Positions 39,939 to 49,905 of a DNA stretch of 64,000 nt are shown here, piece by piece. Both the position numbers and the translations under genes were made by a program. The notes beneath the pieces were generated by a model. The model did not search any database. It saw only the letters and a list, made by a program, of their open reading frames with translations, and was not told the DNA's origin. This stretch comes from Comamonadaceae bacterium OTU4NAUVB1 (lineage in GTDB: Bacteria; Pseudomonadota; Gammaproteobacteria; Burkholderiales; Burkholderiaceae_C). The DNA lies in the NCBI GenBank assembly GCA_024372625.1, contig CP099605.1, positions 1,860,001 through 1,924,000 on the forward strand, written 5' to 3'. Position 1 is the stretch's first letter, and the number at the start of each line of letters is the position of its first letter.

Positions 39939-40296
39939 CGGTGGCACCCCGGGTGTCGATGTCCTTGCGGCGCATGGCCCGCGCGATGACGTCGCGCGCC
40001 CGCATCTCGGCGGAAAGCGACACGTCCAGGGCCGTGCGGCACAGGCCCGCGTGCGCGTAGTTGACGTTCTCGTAGAGCTCGGCCGCGGCCGGGTAGCTGT
40101 CGAGCAACCGACCGAGCGCCGGGCTGGCTTCGACATCGGCGAATTCATGCACCAGGTGCATCACGACCGAGCGGTACTGGTCGGCACCGACCGGCACCGC
40201 GCTGCCGTCGAGCCGTTCGAGCAGGTGCGCCAGCCTTTCGGCAATGTCCAGACCGGCGCGGGGCGACTTGGGAGTGGAAGAGCGTGTTGCATTCAT
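39925..40296 (-). CDS. small protein of unknown function, coupled to the Cys protein
   Basis: 123-residue helical protein. Core segments are LAHLLERLDGSAVPVGADQY, MHLVHEFADV, LGRLLDSYPAAAELYENVNY, AGLCRTALD and AEMRARDVIARAMRRK. No signal peptide or membrane helix. The start at 40296 (MNATRSS) is one of several Met codons close together (40302, 40305). The last 14 bases overlap the start of the four-cysteine gene. Function unknown; codon pattern and the overlap support a real gene. Confidence 0.7.
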   Translation of the reverse strand: MNATRSSTPKSPRAGLDIAERLAHLLERLDGSAVPVGADQYRSVVMHLVHEFADVEASPALGRLLDSYPAAAELYENVNYAHAGLCRTALDVSLSAEMRARDVIARAMRRKDIDTRGATDVQG

Positions 40297-40443
40297 GCGC
40301 ATCATCTGGGGCACTTCGGAGACTTTGCAAGTGGCGCGGCGAGTCGCCCTCGCCTTACGATGCACGCGCGGGAGACCAGCCGGAGCGACGCGTCGAACTC
40401 CCGGACCCGCTCCTCCGTTCATTCCGTTTCCTCTGTTCCCACC

Positions 40444-41877
40444 ATGCAGCTCAACCACATCGCCAACGCCGCCGTGCCATCGTCCTCCGGACGCACGATT
40501 CCCGTCATCGATCCGTCCGACGGGCAGCCGTTCGACGAGATCCAGCGTGGCAACGCCGAGGACATCGATGCCGCGGTGCGTGCCGCGCGGGATTGCTTCG
40601 AAGGCGTCTGGCACAAGGTCAGCGCCGCCGAACGCGGTCGCCTCCTCCAGCGGCTGTCGCAGAAGATCGCCGAGCACGCCGACGAACTCGCCGGGCTGGA
40701 GCAGCGCGACTGCGGCAAGCCCGTGAAGCAGGCGCGCGCCGACGCCCTGGCGCTGGTGCGCTACTTCGAGTTCTATGCCGGGGCCTGCGACAAGTTCCAT
40801 GGCGAGACCATCCCCTACCAGGACGGCTACAGCGTCTTCACCTGGCGCGAGCCGCACGGCGTGACCGGCCACGTCATCCCGTGGAACTACCCGATGCAGA
40901 TCTTCGGGCGCAGCGTGGGCGGCGCGCTCGCCGCAGGCAACGTCTGCGTGGTCAAGCCGGCCGAGGACGCCTGCCTGTCGCTGCTGCGCGTCGCCCAGTT
41001 GGCGACCGAGGCGGGCTTTCCGGCCGGTGCGATCAACATCGTCACCGGCTACGGCCACGAGGTCGGCGATGCGCTGGCACGTCACGAAGGCATCGACCAC
41101 ATCAGTTTCACGGGCAGCCCGACCGTCGGCACCCTGATCCAGCAGGTCGCGGCCGAACGCCACTGTCCGGTCACGCTGGAACTGGGGGGCAAGAGCCCGC
41201 AACTCATCTTCGGCGACGCCGACCTGGACGCGGCCGTGCCGACGATCGTCAACGCCATCGTGCAGAACGCCGGCCAGACCTGCTCGGCAGGCTCCCGCGT
41301 GCTGATCCAGCGGGACATCTACGAGCCGCTGCTCGATCGCCTCGGCCGCGCCTTCGAGGCGTTGCGCGTCGGACCGGCGGCCATGGACCTGGACGTCGGT
41401 CCGCTCATCCGCCAGACCCAGCAGCAGCGCGTCTGGGACTTCCTGTCGGACGCCCAGGTCGCCGGCATCCCGATGGTGGCGCAGGGCGTGGTGGTCGACG
41501 AGGCGCCCGAGACCGGCTTCTACCAGGCGCCGACGCTGCTGCGCGACGTGCCGGTCGACCATCGGCTGGCGCAGGAGGAGGTCTTCGGTCCGGTGCTCGC
41601 GGCGATAGCGTTCCACGACGAGGACGAGGCCATCGCGCTGGCCAACGCGACGCAGTTCGGTCTGGTCTCGGGTGTCTGGACGCGCGACGGCGCGCGCCAG
41701 TTCCGCATGGCCAAGCGCCTGCGCGCCGGGCAGGTCTTCATCAACAACTACGGTGCCGGTGGCGGTGTCGAACTGCCTTTCGGCGGCGTGAAATCATCGG
41801 GTTACGGTCGGGAAAAGGGTTTCGAGGCCCTGTACGGCTTCACCACGCTCAAGACCGTGGCCATCCGCCACGGCTGA
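40444..41877 (+). CDS. aldehyde dehydrogenase family protein
   Basis: NAD(P)-dependent aldehyde dehydrogenase, 477 residues. Cofactor loop GHVIPWNYPM, catalytic Glu in TLELGGKSPQLIF and nucleophilic Cys in NAGQTCSAGSR are intact, with the C-terminal FGGVKSSGYGREKG. The sequence most resembles betaine or gamma-aminobutyraldehyde dehydrogenase types, but the substrate cannot be fixed from sequence. It diverges from the two small genes upstream and stands alone. No clear ribosome site precedes the ATG at 40444. Confidence 0.93.
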   Translation: MQLNHIANAAVPSSSGRTIPVIDPSDGQPFDEIQRGNAEDIDAAVRAARDCFEGVWHKVSAAERGRLLQRLSQKIAEHADELAGLEQRDCGKPVKQARADALALVRYFEFYAGACDKFHGETIPYQDGYSVFTWREPHGVTGHVIPWNYPMQIFGRSVGGALAAGNVCVVKPAEDACLSLLRVAQLATEAGFPAGAINIVTGYGHEVGDALARHEGIDHISFTGSPTVGTLIQQVAAERHCPVTLELGGKSPQLIFGDADLDAAVPTIVNAIVQNAGQTCSAGSRVLIQRDIYEPLLDRLGRAFEALRVGPAAMDLDVGPLIRQTQQQRVWDFLSDAQVAGIPMVAQGVVVDEAPETGFYQAPTLLRDVPVDHRLAQEEVFGPVLAAIAFHDEDEAIALANATQFGLVSGVWTRDGARQFRMAKRLRAGQVFINNYGAGGGVELPFGGVKSSGYGREKGFEALYGFTTLKTVAIRHG

Positions 41878-41904
41878 GCCGGTCGCCGCCCAGGCCGGCC
41901 CCGC

Positions 41905-42813
41905 TCAACCCAGGGCGGTGTCCAGCAGCATCATCACCACGAAGCCGACCATGAGGCCGGCGGTGGCGAAGGCTTCGTGGCCCTTGCGATGCGATTCCGG
42001 GATGATCTCGTGGCTGATGACGAACAGCATGGCACCCGCGGCGAAACCCAGGCCCCAGGGCAGCAACGCCGCCGAGTAACCCACGATGGCAGCGCCGAAC
42101 ACCGCTCCGATCGGCTCGACCAGCCCCGACGCCATGCCCAGCGCCACCGCGAACGTCCGCCGATAGCCAGCCGACAGCAGCGCGACGGCCACCACCAGCC
42201 CCTCGGGAACGTCCTGGATGGCGATGCCGGTGGCGAGCGCGTTGGCCCGCACGCCCTCGTTGCCCGCATACCCCACGCCGATCGCGAGGCCCTCGGGCAG
42301 GTTGTGAAGCGCGATCGCGATGACGAAGAGCCAGGTGCGGCGCAGCTTCTGCGCCGACTGCCCCTCGCGTCCCTTGATGAAATGCTCGTGCGGCAGCAAG
42401 CGGTCCATGGCGAGCAAGGCCGCCGCGCCCAGCAAGATGGCGATGCCGATCACGCTGCCCGCAGCCCAGCGCCCGCCGCCGAAGACACCGATGGACTTGG
42501 CGGCCTCCAGGCCCGGGATGACGAGCGAGAACGCGCACGCCGCCAGCATGACGCCAGCACCGAAACCGAACAGCGTGTCCTGCACCCGGTCCGACAGCCG
42601 CTGCGAGAACATCACCGGCACGGTTCCCAAGGCCGTTGCCATGGCGGCGATGGAGCCCCCGACCAACGCCTGCATGATCACGGGGTTGGCGCTGGCGAGC
42701 AGCCATGTCTGGGTCACGACCCAGACCCCACCGGCGATCAGGAACCCCAGCGCGATGCGTTCGCGCATGGAACGCGGCAGGCGCGCCGTCTGCGCCGAAG
42801 TGTGGTCTTCCAT
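41905..42813 (-). CDS. ZIP-family metal transporter
   Basis: 302-residue inner-membrane protein with about eight helices, ZIP family. The metal-binding helices carry ALHNLPEGLAIGVG and IQDVPEGLVVA, with HEIIPESHRKGHE near the end; these residues bind zinc, iron or manganese. The start at 42813 (MEDHTSAQTARLP) avoids a less likely N-terminal extension. It follows Mn-type sodA after a strong hairpin (42849-42881), so manganese is an attractive but unproven substrate. Confidence 0.92.
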   Translation of the reverse strand: MEDHTSAQTARLPRSMRERIALGFLIAGGVWVVTQTWLLASANPVIMQALVGGSIAAMATALGTVPVMFSQRLSDRVQDTLFGFGAGVMLAACAFSLVIPGLEAAKSIGVFGGGRWAAGSVIGIAILLGAAALLAMDRLLPHEHFIKGREGQSAQKLRRTWLFVIAIALHNLPEGLAIGVGYAGNEGVRANALATGIAIQDVPEGLVVAVALLSAGYRRTFAVALGMASGLVEPIGAVFGAAIVGYSAALLPWGLGFAAGAMLFVISHEIIPESHRKGHEAFATAGLMVGFVVMMLLDTALG

Positions 42814-42848
42814 CTGACGATTCGCCTTCAGCGTTGCAGGATTCGCAA

Positions 42849-42881
42849 GCGGGGCCGGGTGCACACGACACCCGGCCCCGC
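42849..42881 (-). terminator. 13-bp hairpin between sodA and the ZIP gene
   Basis: Arms 42849-42861 and 42869-42881 are perfectly complementary and very GC-rich around a seven-base loop, 20 bases after the sodA stop. The minus strand continues TTGCGAAT, so there is no proper T-tract; termination may be partial. Confidence 0.6.
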
Positions 42882-42900
42882 GCAAACGAACGTGAACCGG

Positions 42901-43524
42901 TCAGCCGCGGGCTGCGGCGAAACGCCGGGACACTTCATTCCAGTCCACCACGTTGTAGAACGCGGAGATGTATTCGGGGCGACGATTCTGATACTTCAGG
43001 TAGTAGGCGTGCTCCCACACGTCCAGACCCAGGATCGGCGTGTTGCCCGAGCCGATGCCGGTCATGAGCGGGCTGTCCTGGTTGCCGCTGCTCTCCACCG
43101 CCAACTTGCCGTCCTTGCTCACCGTCAGCCAGGCCCAGCCGCTGCCGAAACGCGTCAGCGCGGCCTTGGTGAAGGCTTCCTTGAAGGCATCGAGGCCGCC
43201 GAGGTCGGCATCGATGGCCTGGGCCAGCTCGCCGGTGGGGGCGCCGCCGCCCTGGGGCGACATCACGGTCCAGAACAGGCTGTGATTGGCGTGACCGCCA
43301 CCGTTGTTGCGCACGGGCGCGCGCAGCTTCTCGGGCAGCTGCTCGACCCCGGCGATCAGTTCCTCGACCGGCCGGCCGGCGTGCTCGGTGCCCTCGAGCG
43401 CGGCATTCAGGTTGTTGATGTAGGTCTGGTGGTGCTTCGTGTGGTGGATTTCCATCGTCTGCGCATCGATGTGCGGCTCGAGCGCGTCGTAGGCATAGGA
43501 AAGCTTGGGCAATGCGTAGGTCAT
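42901..43524 (-). CDS. sodA: superoxide dismutase, Mn type
   Basis: Cytoplasmic superoxide dismutase, 207 residues. Metal ligands lie in [24 protein letters not shown] and [18 protein letters not shown]. The sequence has GGGHANHS rather than the Fe-type AAQxWNH, and a Gln in [10 protein letters not shown], both marks of the Mn (or cambialistic) group. AAGGA lies six bases before the ATG. It diverges from moaA and is followed by the ZIP transporter, fitting oxidative-stress and metal supply genes side by side. Confidence 0.94.
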   Translation of the reverse strand: MTYALPKLSYAYDALEPHIDAQTMEIHHTKHHQTYINNLNAALEGTEHAGRPVEELIAGVEQLPEKLRAPVRNNGGGHANHSLFWTVMSPQGGGAPTGELAQAIDADLGGLDAFKEAFTKAALTRFGSGWAWLTVSKDGKLAVESSGNQDSPLMTGIGSGNTPILGLDVWEHAYYLKYQNRRPEYISAFYNVVDWNEVSRRFAAARG

Positions 43525-43696
43525 GAAAATCCTTCTTTGACGTTGATGGCGGAATTCGACATCACATGATAGTTACTCCCGGCAAGGGTGTCAGACACCC
43601 CGCACAGGCCTTGCAAGGCGTCATCGGCGCCTACAGCCGGGCAGTAACCACGCGAAGCGGAGCGCCTGGAGCGTTGGGTTAAATTGCCTCGCCTCC

Positions 43697-44875
43697 ATGA
43701 TCGAAACCTTCGTTCCCGTCACCGACATACGCCGCATGGCGGTTCGGACCCCACCCTTCGTCGCGGGGCCGCGGCCCGGGACGGGCGTCCTGCTCGACCG
43801 GCTCAGACGCCCCCTGACCGACCTGCGCATCAGCGTGACGGACCGCTGCAACTTCCGCTGCAGCTACTGCATGCCCAAGGAGGTGTTCGACAAGGACCAC
43901 TCCTACGTGCCGCACGCGGCGCTGCTGAGCTTCGAGGAGATCACCCGGCTCGCGCGCCTGTTCGCCGCGCAGGGCGTGCGCAAGATCCGCCTGACGGGGG
44001 GCGAGCCCCTGCTGCGCAAGAACATCGAGGCCCTGGTGGCGCAGCTCGCCGAACTGCGCACGCCCGACGGTGCGCGGCTGGACCTGACCCTCACCACCAA
44101 CGGCTCGCTGCTCGCGCGCAAGGCGAAGGCACTGAAGGCGGCAGGCCTGGACCGTGTCACGGTCAGCCTCGATGCGCTCGACGACGCGGTGTTCCGCCGC
44201 ATGAACGACGTCGACTTCCCGGTGGCCGACGTGCTCGCGGGCATCGACGCGGCGCTCGACGCGGGACTGGGCCCGGTCAAGATCAACATGGTGGTCAAGG
44301 GCGGCACCAACGCGCAGGAGATCGTGCCGATGGCACGCCGCTTCCGCGGTTCCGGCGCCACGCTGCGCTTCATCGAATACATGGACGTCGGCGCCACCAA
44401 CGGCTGGCGGATGCACGAGGTCGTGCCCTCGGCCGAGGTGGTGCGCCGCATCGCCGAGGAATTTCCGCTGGTGCCGCTGGAAGCCAGCGCGCCCGGTGAG
44501 ACCGCGCAGCGCTGGGGCTACACGGGTGCCACGGGCGAAGCCGACCCGGCCCTGGGCGAGATCGGCGTCATCAGCAGCGTGACGCGGGCGTTCTGCGGCG
44601 ACTGCAGCCGCGCCCGTCTGTCGACCGAAGGCCAGCTGTACCTGTGCCTGTTCGCCGGGCGGGGTCACGACCTGCGACCGCTCGTGCGAGAGCACGTCGG
44701 CACCGACGGCCAGCGCGTGCCGGCGGCGAGCGACGAACGTCTTCTCGACGAGATCGCCGGGATCTGGCAGGGCCGCGCCGACCGCTATTCGGAACTGCGC
44801 GCCTCGCGACCGAGCGAGCCGGACGGCGGCGGCGCCGCGCCGCGCCGCGTCGAGATGAGCTACATCGGCGGATGA
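43697..44875 (+). CDS. moaA: GTP 3',8-cyclase
   Basis: Radical-SAM enzyme starting molybdenum cofactor synthesis from GTP, 392 residues. The SAM cluster is C51-x3-C55-x2-C58 (CNFRCSYC), the second cluster is in [19 protein letters not shown], and the required C-terminal Gly-Gly ends the protein (SYIGG). An N-terminal extension of about 40 residues precedes the barrel. Its stop overlaps the mobA start (ATGA at 44872-44875), giving the coupled operon moaA-mobA-moeA. Confidence 0.97.
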   Translation: MIETFVPVTDIRRMAVRTPPFVAGPRPGTGVLLDRLRRPLTDLRISVTDRCNFRCSYCMPKEVFDKDHSYVPHAALLSFEEITRLARLFAAQGVRKIRLTGGEPLLRKNIEALVAQLAELRTPDGARLDLTLTTNGSLLARKAKALKAAGLDRVTVSLDALDDAVFRRMNDVDFPVADVLAGIDAALDAGLGPVKINMVVKGGTNAQEIVPMARRFRGSGATLRFIEYMDVGATNGWRMHEVVPSAEVVRRIAEEFPLVPLEASAPGETAQRWGYTGATGEADPALGEIGVISSVTRAFCGDCSRARLSTEGQLYLCLFAGRGHDLRPLVREHVGTDGQRVPAASDERLLDEIAGIWQGRADRYSELRASRPSEPDGGGAAPRRVEMSYIGG

Positions 44876-45552
44876 GTCCGATCGCCCCGCAGGACGTCAC
44901 GGGCCTCGTGCTCGCCGGTGGTCTCGGCACGCGCATGGGCGGCGCCGACAAGGGGCTGCAGGTGTTCGACGGCCTGCCGCTGGCGCTCCACGCGCTGCGT
45001 CGCCTGCGGTTGCAGGTCGGTGGCGTCGCGCTCAATGCCAACCGGAACCGAGCGGTCTACGAATCGTTCGGCGCGCCGGTGTGGTCCGACGATCTGCCCG
45101 ACCACCCGGGGCCGTTGGCCGGGTTCCTGGCCGGTCTCGATCGGTGCGGGACGCCCTTTCTGCTCGCGGTGCCGTGCGACACGCCCTTGTTCCCATCCGA
45201 TCTCGCCGAGCGGCTGGCGCGCTCGCTCGTCGCGCACGATGCCGAGCTGGCCGTGGCGGCGGCGTCGCAGGCCGACCGCCACGGTGTCGTCTCGCTCCGG
45301 CCACAGCCGGCGTGCTGCCTGCTGCGCACCGGACTGCGCGAGAGCCTGCGGCGGTTCGTCGCCGGCGGCGGTCGCAAGATCGACGCCTGGACCGCCGGGC
45401 ACCGGCGCGTGGTCGTGCCGTTCGACCGGCCGGGCGACGACCCGGACGCGTTCCGCAACGCCAACACGTTCGACGAACTCGATGCCCTGCGCGGTCGCGG
45501 CGCCAGCGTGGCCGAAGGTCCGGCGCGCGCGTCGGACCCGCTCCGCCCATGA
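44872..45552 (+). CDS. mobA: molybdenum cofactor guanylyltransferase
   Basis: Attaches GMP to molybdopterin to make the MGD cofactor; 226 residues. The nucleotide-binding loop [18 protein letters not shown], the [17 protein letters not shown] motif and VPCDTPLFP are intact. It overlaps moaA and moeA at both ends (ATGA each), so all three are co-translated. The C-terminal 20 residues are low-complexity. Confidence 0.95.
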   Translation: MSPIAPQDVTGLVLAGGLGTRMGGADKGLQVFDGLPLALHALRRLRLQVGGVALNANRNRAVYESFGAPVWSDDLPDHPGPLAGFLAGLDRCGTPFLLAVPCDTPLFPSDLAERLARSLVAHDAELAVAAASQADRHGVVSLRPQPACCLLRTGLRESLRRFVAGGGRKIDAWTAGHRRVVVPFDRPGDDPDAFRNANTFDELDALRGRGASVAEGPARASDPLRP

Positions 45553-46919
45553 GCCGCCTGGACGCCATCGCCGCCGCCCTGCCCGGCTACGACCCGGACG
45601 ACCTGGACGTCGACGTCGCGCTCGCCTTCCTCGATCGCCTCGCGCGGGAACCGGCCGCGCTGGATTGCCGCGAGCTGCCGCTGCGCGACGCGCTCGACCG
45701 CGTGCTCGCGCACGACATCGTCGCGCCCGTGGACGTGCCGCCGCACGACAACGCGGCCATGGATGGCTATGCGTTCGACGGCGCCGCGCTGTCCGACACC
45801 GCATCGGGCGATGGCGACATCGTCCGGCTGCGCATCGTCGGAGGCACCGTCCTCGCCGGCACCGTGCGCGCCGGCCGCACCGGGCACGGCGAGGCGGTCC
45901 GCATCATGACCGGCGCGGTGATGCCGAATGGCCTTGACACCGTCGTGCCGCAGGAGGCCTGCCACGTCGGCGACGGCATGCTGAGCTTTGCCCGGACGGC
46001 TGTCGCGCCCGGCGCCCACCGGCGGCACGCCGGCGAGGACCTGCGCGCCGGACAGCCGGTGCTGCGTGCCGGCGACCGCCTGACCCCCGCCGCGCTGGGA
46101 CTGGCGGCGAGCGTCGGCCGGGCCACGCTGCCGGTCCTCGACCGCCTGAAGGTGGCGTACTTCTCGACCGGCGACGAACTGCTCGGTCCGGGCGAGGCCC
46201 CCCGCGCCGGCGCCATCTACGACAGCAACCGCGCCGCCATCGGCGGCCTGCTGGCGCGCCTGGGCTGCGAGGTGATGGACCTCGGTCCGGTACCGGACCG
46301 GCCCCGGGCGCTCGAAGCGGCACTGCGTCGCGCGGCGCGGGATGCCCACGCGATCGTCACCACCGGCGGCGTCAGTGCCGGCGACGCCGACCACACCCGC
46401 CGCACGATGCGCGAACTGGGCGATGTCGCCTTCTGGCGCCTGGCGATGCGTCCGGGCCGACCGATGGCGGTCGGCGTGATCGCCACGGACACCCCGGCGG
46501 CGGAGACCGCCGGTGCCGGGCGGCCGCCGTCGGGCGCACCCGGCGCCGACCGCCACGCCCTGCTCTTCGGGCTGCCCGGCAATCCCGTGGCGGCGATGGT
46601 CGGCTTCCTGGTGTTCGTGCGGCCCGCGTTGCGCAGGCTGATGGGCTGCAACGACGCCGCGCGGTCCGCGTCGCCGCCGCTGCTGCGCGCGCGCCTCGCG
46701 ACGCCGGTGCGCAAGCGCGCGGGCCGCACCGAATTCCCGCGCGGCCTCGTGACGACGGTGCCCGGCGACTGGCCCGTCGTCCATCTGGCCGGGGAGCAAG
46801 GCTCGGGCGTGCTCCGTTCGATGGCGTCGGCCAATGCCCTGGTGGTGCTCGGCCCGGCGGTCGAAGCCGTCGCGGCGGGCGAACTGGTCGACGTGATGCT
46901 GCTCGACGACCCGGCCTGA
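45549..46919 (+). CDS. moeA: molybdopterin molybdenumtransferase
   Basis: Inserts molybdate into adenylated molybdopterin; 456 residues. Motifs in order: PPHDNAAMDGYAFDG, TGAVMPNGLDTVVPQE, FSTGDELLGPGEAPRAGAIY, TTGGVSAGDADHTR and LFGLPGNPVAAMVGF. An insert of about 20 residues before LLFGLPGN (PAAETAGAGRPPSGAPGAD) is longer than usual. Third gene of the moaA-mobA-moeA operon, starting inside the mobA stop. Confidence 0.95.
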   Translation: MSRLDAIAAALPGYDPDDLDVDVALAFLDRLAREPAALDCRELPLRDALDRVLAHDIVAPVDVPPHDNAAMDGYAFDGAALSDTASGDGDIVRLRIVGGTVLAGTVRAGRTGHGEAVRIMTGAVMPNGLDTVVPQEACHVGDGMLSFARTAVAPGAHRRHAGEDLRAGQPVLRAGDRLTPAALGLAASVGRATLPVLDRLKVAYFSTGDELLGPGEAPRAGAIYDSNRAAIGGLLARLGCEVMDLGPVPDRPRALEAALRRAARDAHAIVTTGGVSAGDADHTRRTMRELGDVAFWRLAMRPGRPMAVGVIATDTPAAETAGAGRPPSGAPGADRHALLFGLPGNPVAAMVGFLVFVRPALRRLMGCNDAARSASPPLLRARLATPVRKRAGRTEFPRGLVTTVPGDWPVVHLAGEQGSGVLRSMASANALVVLGPAVEAVAAGELVDVMLLDDPA

Positions 46920-47051
46920 AGCGCGGGCGCGCGAGGAAGGACACGCCGGATCGCGCCGGGATGGGGAGACATTCGTCATAGCTGGTAGTACCTTGGCGTC
47001 CTGTCCGCCGCCGGCCCCCCGGCCCAGAATGCGCGCAGGAAGACCCAACCC

Positions 47052-47921
47052 ATGACCATCGGCCACGACACCCTGCGCGACGTCAGCGCCCAGCTCTACG
47101 ACCGCTCGCTGCGCGGCATCCCCAAGGACACCGACGCGGCCCTGCGCCGTGCCCTGGCGCGCGACGGCAACGAGACGGCGCGCCACACGCTAAAGATCAT
47201 GCTGCAGAGTGCCGAGGCGGCGGCGCGCACGCAGCACTTCGTCTGCTCCGATGCGGGCGTGCCGGTGTACTTCGTGCGCGTGGGCACCCAGGCGCGCTTC
47301 GCCGGCAACGTGCGCGAGGCGATCACCGAGGGCTTCGAGCGGCTCGTGGAGACCATCCAGCCGCCGCTGCTGCCCCACGTGACGCACCCCCTGACCCTGG
47401 CGCGCGGCCACCGGGGCAAGGGCATGCCCATCATCACCTTCGACCTGGTCGACGACTGCGACTTCGTCGACATCACCTGCTCGCCCAAGGCGCTGGGCTC
47501 CGGGCGCTGGGCGGCACTGGAGATCTTCAGCTTCCCGGACCTGGCCACCATCGAGCGCTTCGTGCTGGAGACGGTCGTCAAGGCCGGCTCGCAGCCCTGC
47601 CCGCCGGTGGTGATCGGCGTGGGCGTGGGCGGCACCTTCGACTACGCGGCCAAGATGGCCAAGGAGGCGACGCTGCGCCCGATCGGCCAGCCGCATCCCG
47701 AGCCGATGGTGGCCGCGATGGAACAGCGCCTGGTGGAGGCGGTCAACAGCACCGGCTTCGGGCCGATGGGCACGGGAGGCGACAGCACCGCGCTGGCGGT
47801 GCACGTCGACTACTGCGCCGGCCACGGCTTCACGCCCGTGGCTGTGGCCTTCAACTGCTGGATCAACCGCCGGACCCGTGCCCGCCTCTACAACGACGGC
47901 CGCGTCGAGACGGTCGAATGA
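47052..47921 (+). CDS. class I fumarase / tartrate dehydratase, alpha subunit
   Basis: Iron-sulfur hydro-lyase subunit of 289 residues. Three Cys expected to hold a [4Fe-4S] cluster are at C65 (FVCSDAG), C183 (QPCPPVVIG) and C269 (FNCWINRR), and GVGVGGTFDYAAKMAKEA is a family signature. Such enzymes hydrate fumarate or dehydrate tartrate; the split alpha/beta form is used for both, so the substrate is open. The beta gene follows after ten bases. Confidence 0.9.
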   Translation: MTIGHDTLRDVSAQLYDRSLRGIPKDTDAALRRALARDGNETARHTLKIMLQSAEAAARTQHFVCSDAGVPVYFVRVGTQARFAGNVREAITEGFERLVETIQPPLLPHVTHPLTLARGHRGKGMPIITFDLVDDCDFVDITCSPKALGSGRWAALEIFSFPDLATIERFVLETVVKAGSQPCPPVVIGVGVGGTFDYAAKMAKEATLRPIGQPHPEPMVAAMEQRLVEAVNSTGFGPMGTGGDSTALAVHVDYCAGHGFTPVAVAFNCWINRRTRARLYNDGRVETVE

Positions 47922-47931
47922 GCCGGACACC

Positions 47932-48555
47932 ATGACCATCCGCACGCACCGCCTGAACTTTCCCCTGAGCGAGGCCGACGCGCGCGCGCTGCGCGCCGGC
48001 GACCTGGTCGTCATCGACGGCGAGGTCATCGTCACCGCCGGCATCCCGACCCACGAGCGCATGCTGCGCTGCCTCGACGGCCACGAGGCGCCGCCGATGG
48101 ACCTGCGCGGCGCGTCCATCTTCCACCTGGGCAGCTTCAGCCGCGAGACCGACGGCCGCTTCGAGGTCCTCTACATCAACCCGACCACCAGCACGCGTTT
48201 CAATCCGGTCATGCCCCGGCTGATCGAGGGCTTCGGCTGGCATGCCATCGGCGGCAAGGGCGGGCTCGATGCCGCCAGCCTGCCGGCGATGCGCGCGGCC
48301 GGCTGCGTCTATCTCTCGTTCCTCGGCGGGGGCTGCACGCTGCTGTCGGCGGCGGTCAAGGAGGTGGTGCAGATCGGCTGGAGCGACATGCTCATGCATT
48401 ACCGGCTGGTGCGTCTGCGGGTGGAGGGCCTGGGGCCGGCCACCGTCGGCATCGACGCCCACGGCCGCAGCCTGTACGCGGAGGAACAGGCCAGCGCCAA
48501 GGAGCGCCTGCCGGAGATCCTGGCACGGCTGGCAGCGCGCCGCGCCGAGGCCTGA
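47932..48555 (+). CDS. class I fumarase / tartrate dehydratase, beta subunit
   Basis: 207-residue C-terminal (beta) domain of a two-subunit class I hydro-lyase. Landmarks are AGDLVVIDGEVIVTAG, the catalytic-loop region HLGSFSR, NPTTSTRFNPVMPRLIEGFG and AIGGKGGLD. It starts 10 bases after the alpha gene with no obvious ribosome site, suggesting coupling. Together the two match a full FumA-type enzyme divided into separate chains. Confidence 0.9.
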   Translation: MTIRTHRLNFPLSEADARALRAGDLVVIDGEVIVTAGIPTHERMLRCLDGHEAPPMDLRGASIFHLGSFSRETDGRFEVLYINPTTSTRFNPVMPRLIEGFGWHAIGGKGGLDAASLPAMRAAGCVYLSFLGGGCTLLSAAVKEVVQIGWSDMLMHYRLVRLRVEGLGPATVGIDAHGRSLYAEEQASAKERLPEILARLAARRAEA

Positions 48556-48571
48556 ACAGGCGACGAACGCC

Positions 48572-49021
48572 TCAGAGCCGGCCCTGGGCGCGCAGCACGC
48601 CCTTGTTGGCGAGCATGTCCGCGCGCTCGTTGCCCGGATCGCCCGAATGGCCCTTGACCCAGCGCCACTCGATCAGGTGCCCGCTCTCGTGCACCAGCTT
48701 GTCCAGCCGCTGCCAGAGTTCGGCGTTCTTCACCGGCTGCTTGGTGGACGTGCGCCAGCCCTTGGCCTTCCAGCCGTGGATCCACTCGGTGATGCCCTGG
48801 CGCACGTACTGGCTGTCGAGGTAGATGACGACCTTGCACGGACGCTTGAGCGCTGACAGGCCCTCGATGACGGCTTCGAGTTCCATCCGGTTGTTGGTGG
48901 TGACGAGTTCGCCGCCGAAGATTTCCTTCTCCGTCGCCCCCGACTTGAGCCAGGCGCCCCAGCCGCCCGGGCCGGGATTGCCCTTGCAGGCGCCATCGGT
49001 GTAGATCTGTACTTCGGTCAA
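48572..49021 (-). CDS. rnhA: ribonuclease HI
   Basis: Removes RNA from RNA-DNA hybrids; 149 residues. The catalytic acidic residues lie in [39 protein letters not shown] and NERADMLAN. The start is TTG at 49021, with GAGG ten bases upstream; no ATG fits. The gene ends 16 bases from the fumarase beta gene on the other strand, and its promoter probably lies in or after the methyltransferase gene upstream. Confidence 0.96.
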   Translation of the reverse strand: MTEVQIYTDGACKGNPGPGGWGAWLKSGATEKEIFGGELVTTNNRMELEAVIEGLSALKRPCKVVIYLDSQYVRQGITEWIHGWKAKGWRTSTKQPVKNAELWQRLDKLVHESGHLIEWRWVKGHSGDPGNERADMLANKGVLRAQGRL

Positions 49022-49119
49022 GGGTCGTGTCCTCGTGGGGTTGGGTGAATGTTTGGGGAATGCGGGGTCGCGCCGCCGGTCGGTCGAACACGCGCTCCGG
49101 CTGGCCGGAAGGTCCGCGG

Positions 49120-49905
49120 TCAGGGCGTGCCGGACGAGGGCGGCGGCCGCCGGTGGACCCGGCCGGCGATCGGGACCGGCGCGCCGGCGCGCTGCGCGCT
49201 GCGCCGCCAGTTGGCGCCGAGCAGCCGCAGCCCGCGCACCCGCTTGACCCCCACCATGAAATACACCGCCCCGAAGATCGGCCACCAGCGCTCGCCCGCG
49301 CCGTCGAGCCAGCGGAAACGCGCCAGCCAGGCCTCGGTGCGGAAGGCCGGCCGGTAGACGCCGAAACGCACCGACTCGACCTCGAAGCCCAGGAGCCGCA
49401 GCCAGTCGCGCATGCGCCAGTGGCCGATGGACTCGCCGGCTTCGGGCAGGAACAGCTCGCCCAGACCGAGCCGGCGACACAGGTGCGCGCGGCGCTGGCG
49501 CATGGCCCAGAGGCTGGCCGGATTGAAGCCGCACAGCATCACGCGACCCTCGGGCACCAGCACGCGCTCCACCTCGCGCAGCGTGGCGTGCGGATCGTGG
49601 CTCAGTTCCAGCGTGTGCGGCAGCAGCACCAGGTCCAGGCTCGAAGCCTGGAACGGCAAGGCGTCGAACTCGGTCAACAGCACCGCGGCCCGTCGTCCGC
49701 CCGCGTCGCCCGACGCATCGGCGACCCATCGGTGCGGCATGCGGTTGGCCCGCAGGCCGTCGACGCCCACCGAACCGAGCTGCAGCGCGTGGTAGCCGAA
49801 GACATCGGCCACCGCATGATCGAACTGGGCCTGTTCCCACGTCAGCAGGTGACGTCCGGGCGGGGTCTCGAACCAATCCTCCAAACCTATAATTTGACCG
49901 CTCAT
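49120..49905 (-). CDS. SAM-dependent methyltransferase (class I, type 11)
   Basis: 261-residue protein. A methyltransferase-11 domain spans about residues 45-160, with [21 protein letters not shown] and [15 protein letters not shown] as the post-motif I and motif III regions; the usual GxGxG of motif I is poorly conserved. The C-terminus ([28 protein letters not shown]) is specific to this family. Substrate unknown. The start codon overlaps that of the divergent gloB by two bases (CATG at 49903-49906), an unusually tight arrangement. Confidence 0.85.
   Translation of the reverse strand: MSGQIIGLEDWFETPPGRHLLTWEQAQFDHAVADVFGYHALQLGSVGVDGLRANRMPHRWVADASGDAGGRRAAVLLTEFDALPFQASSLDLVLLPHTLELSHDPHATLREVERVLVPEGRVMLCGFNPASLWAMRQRRAHLCRRLGLGELFLPEAGESIGHWRMRDWLRLLGFEVESVRFGVYRPAFRTEAWLARFRWLDGAGERWWPIFGAVYFMVGVKRVRGLRLLGANWRRSAQRAGAPVPIAGRVHRRPPPSSGTP
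49888..49893 (+). promoter_or_regulatory. perfect -10 box of gloB
   Basis: TATAAT lies ten bases before the gloB ATG and inside the first codons of the divergent methyltransferase gene. Transcription would start at about 49900, leaving almost no leader, so gloB mRNA is probably leaderless or nearly so. The -35 region is poor. Confidence 0.6.
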
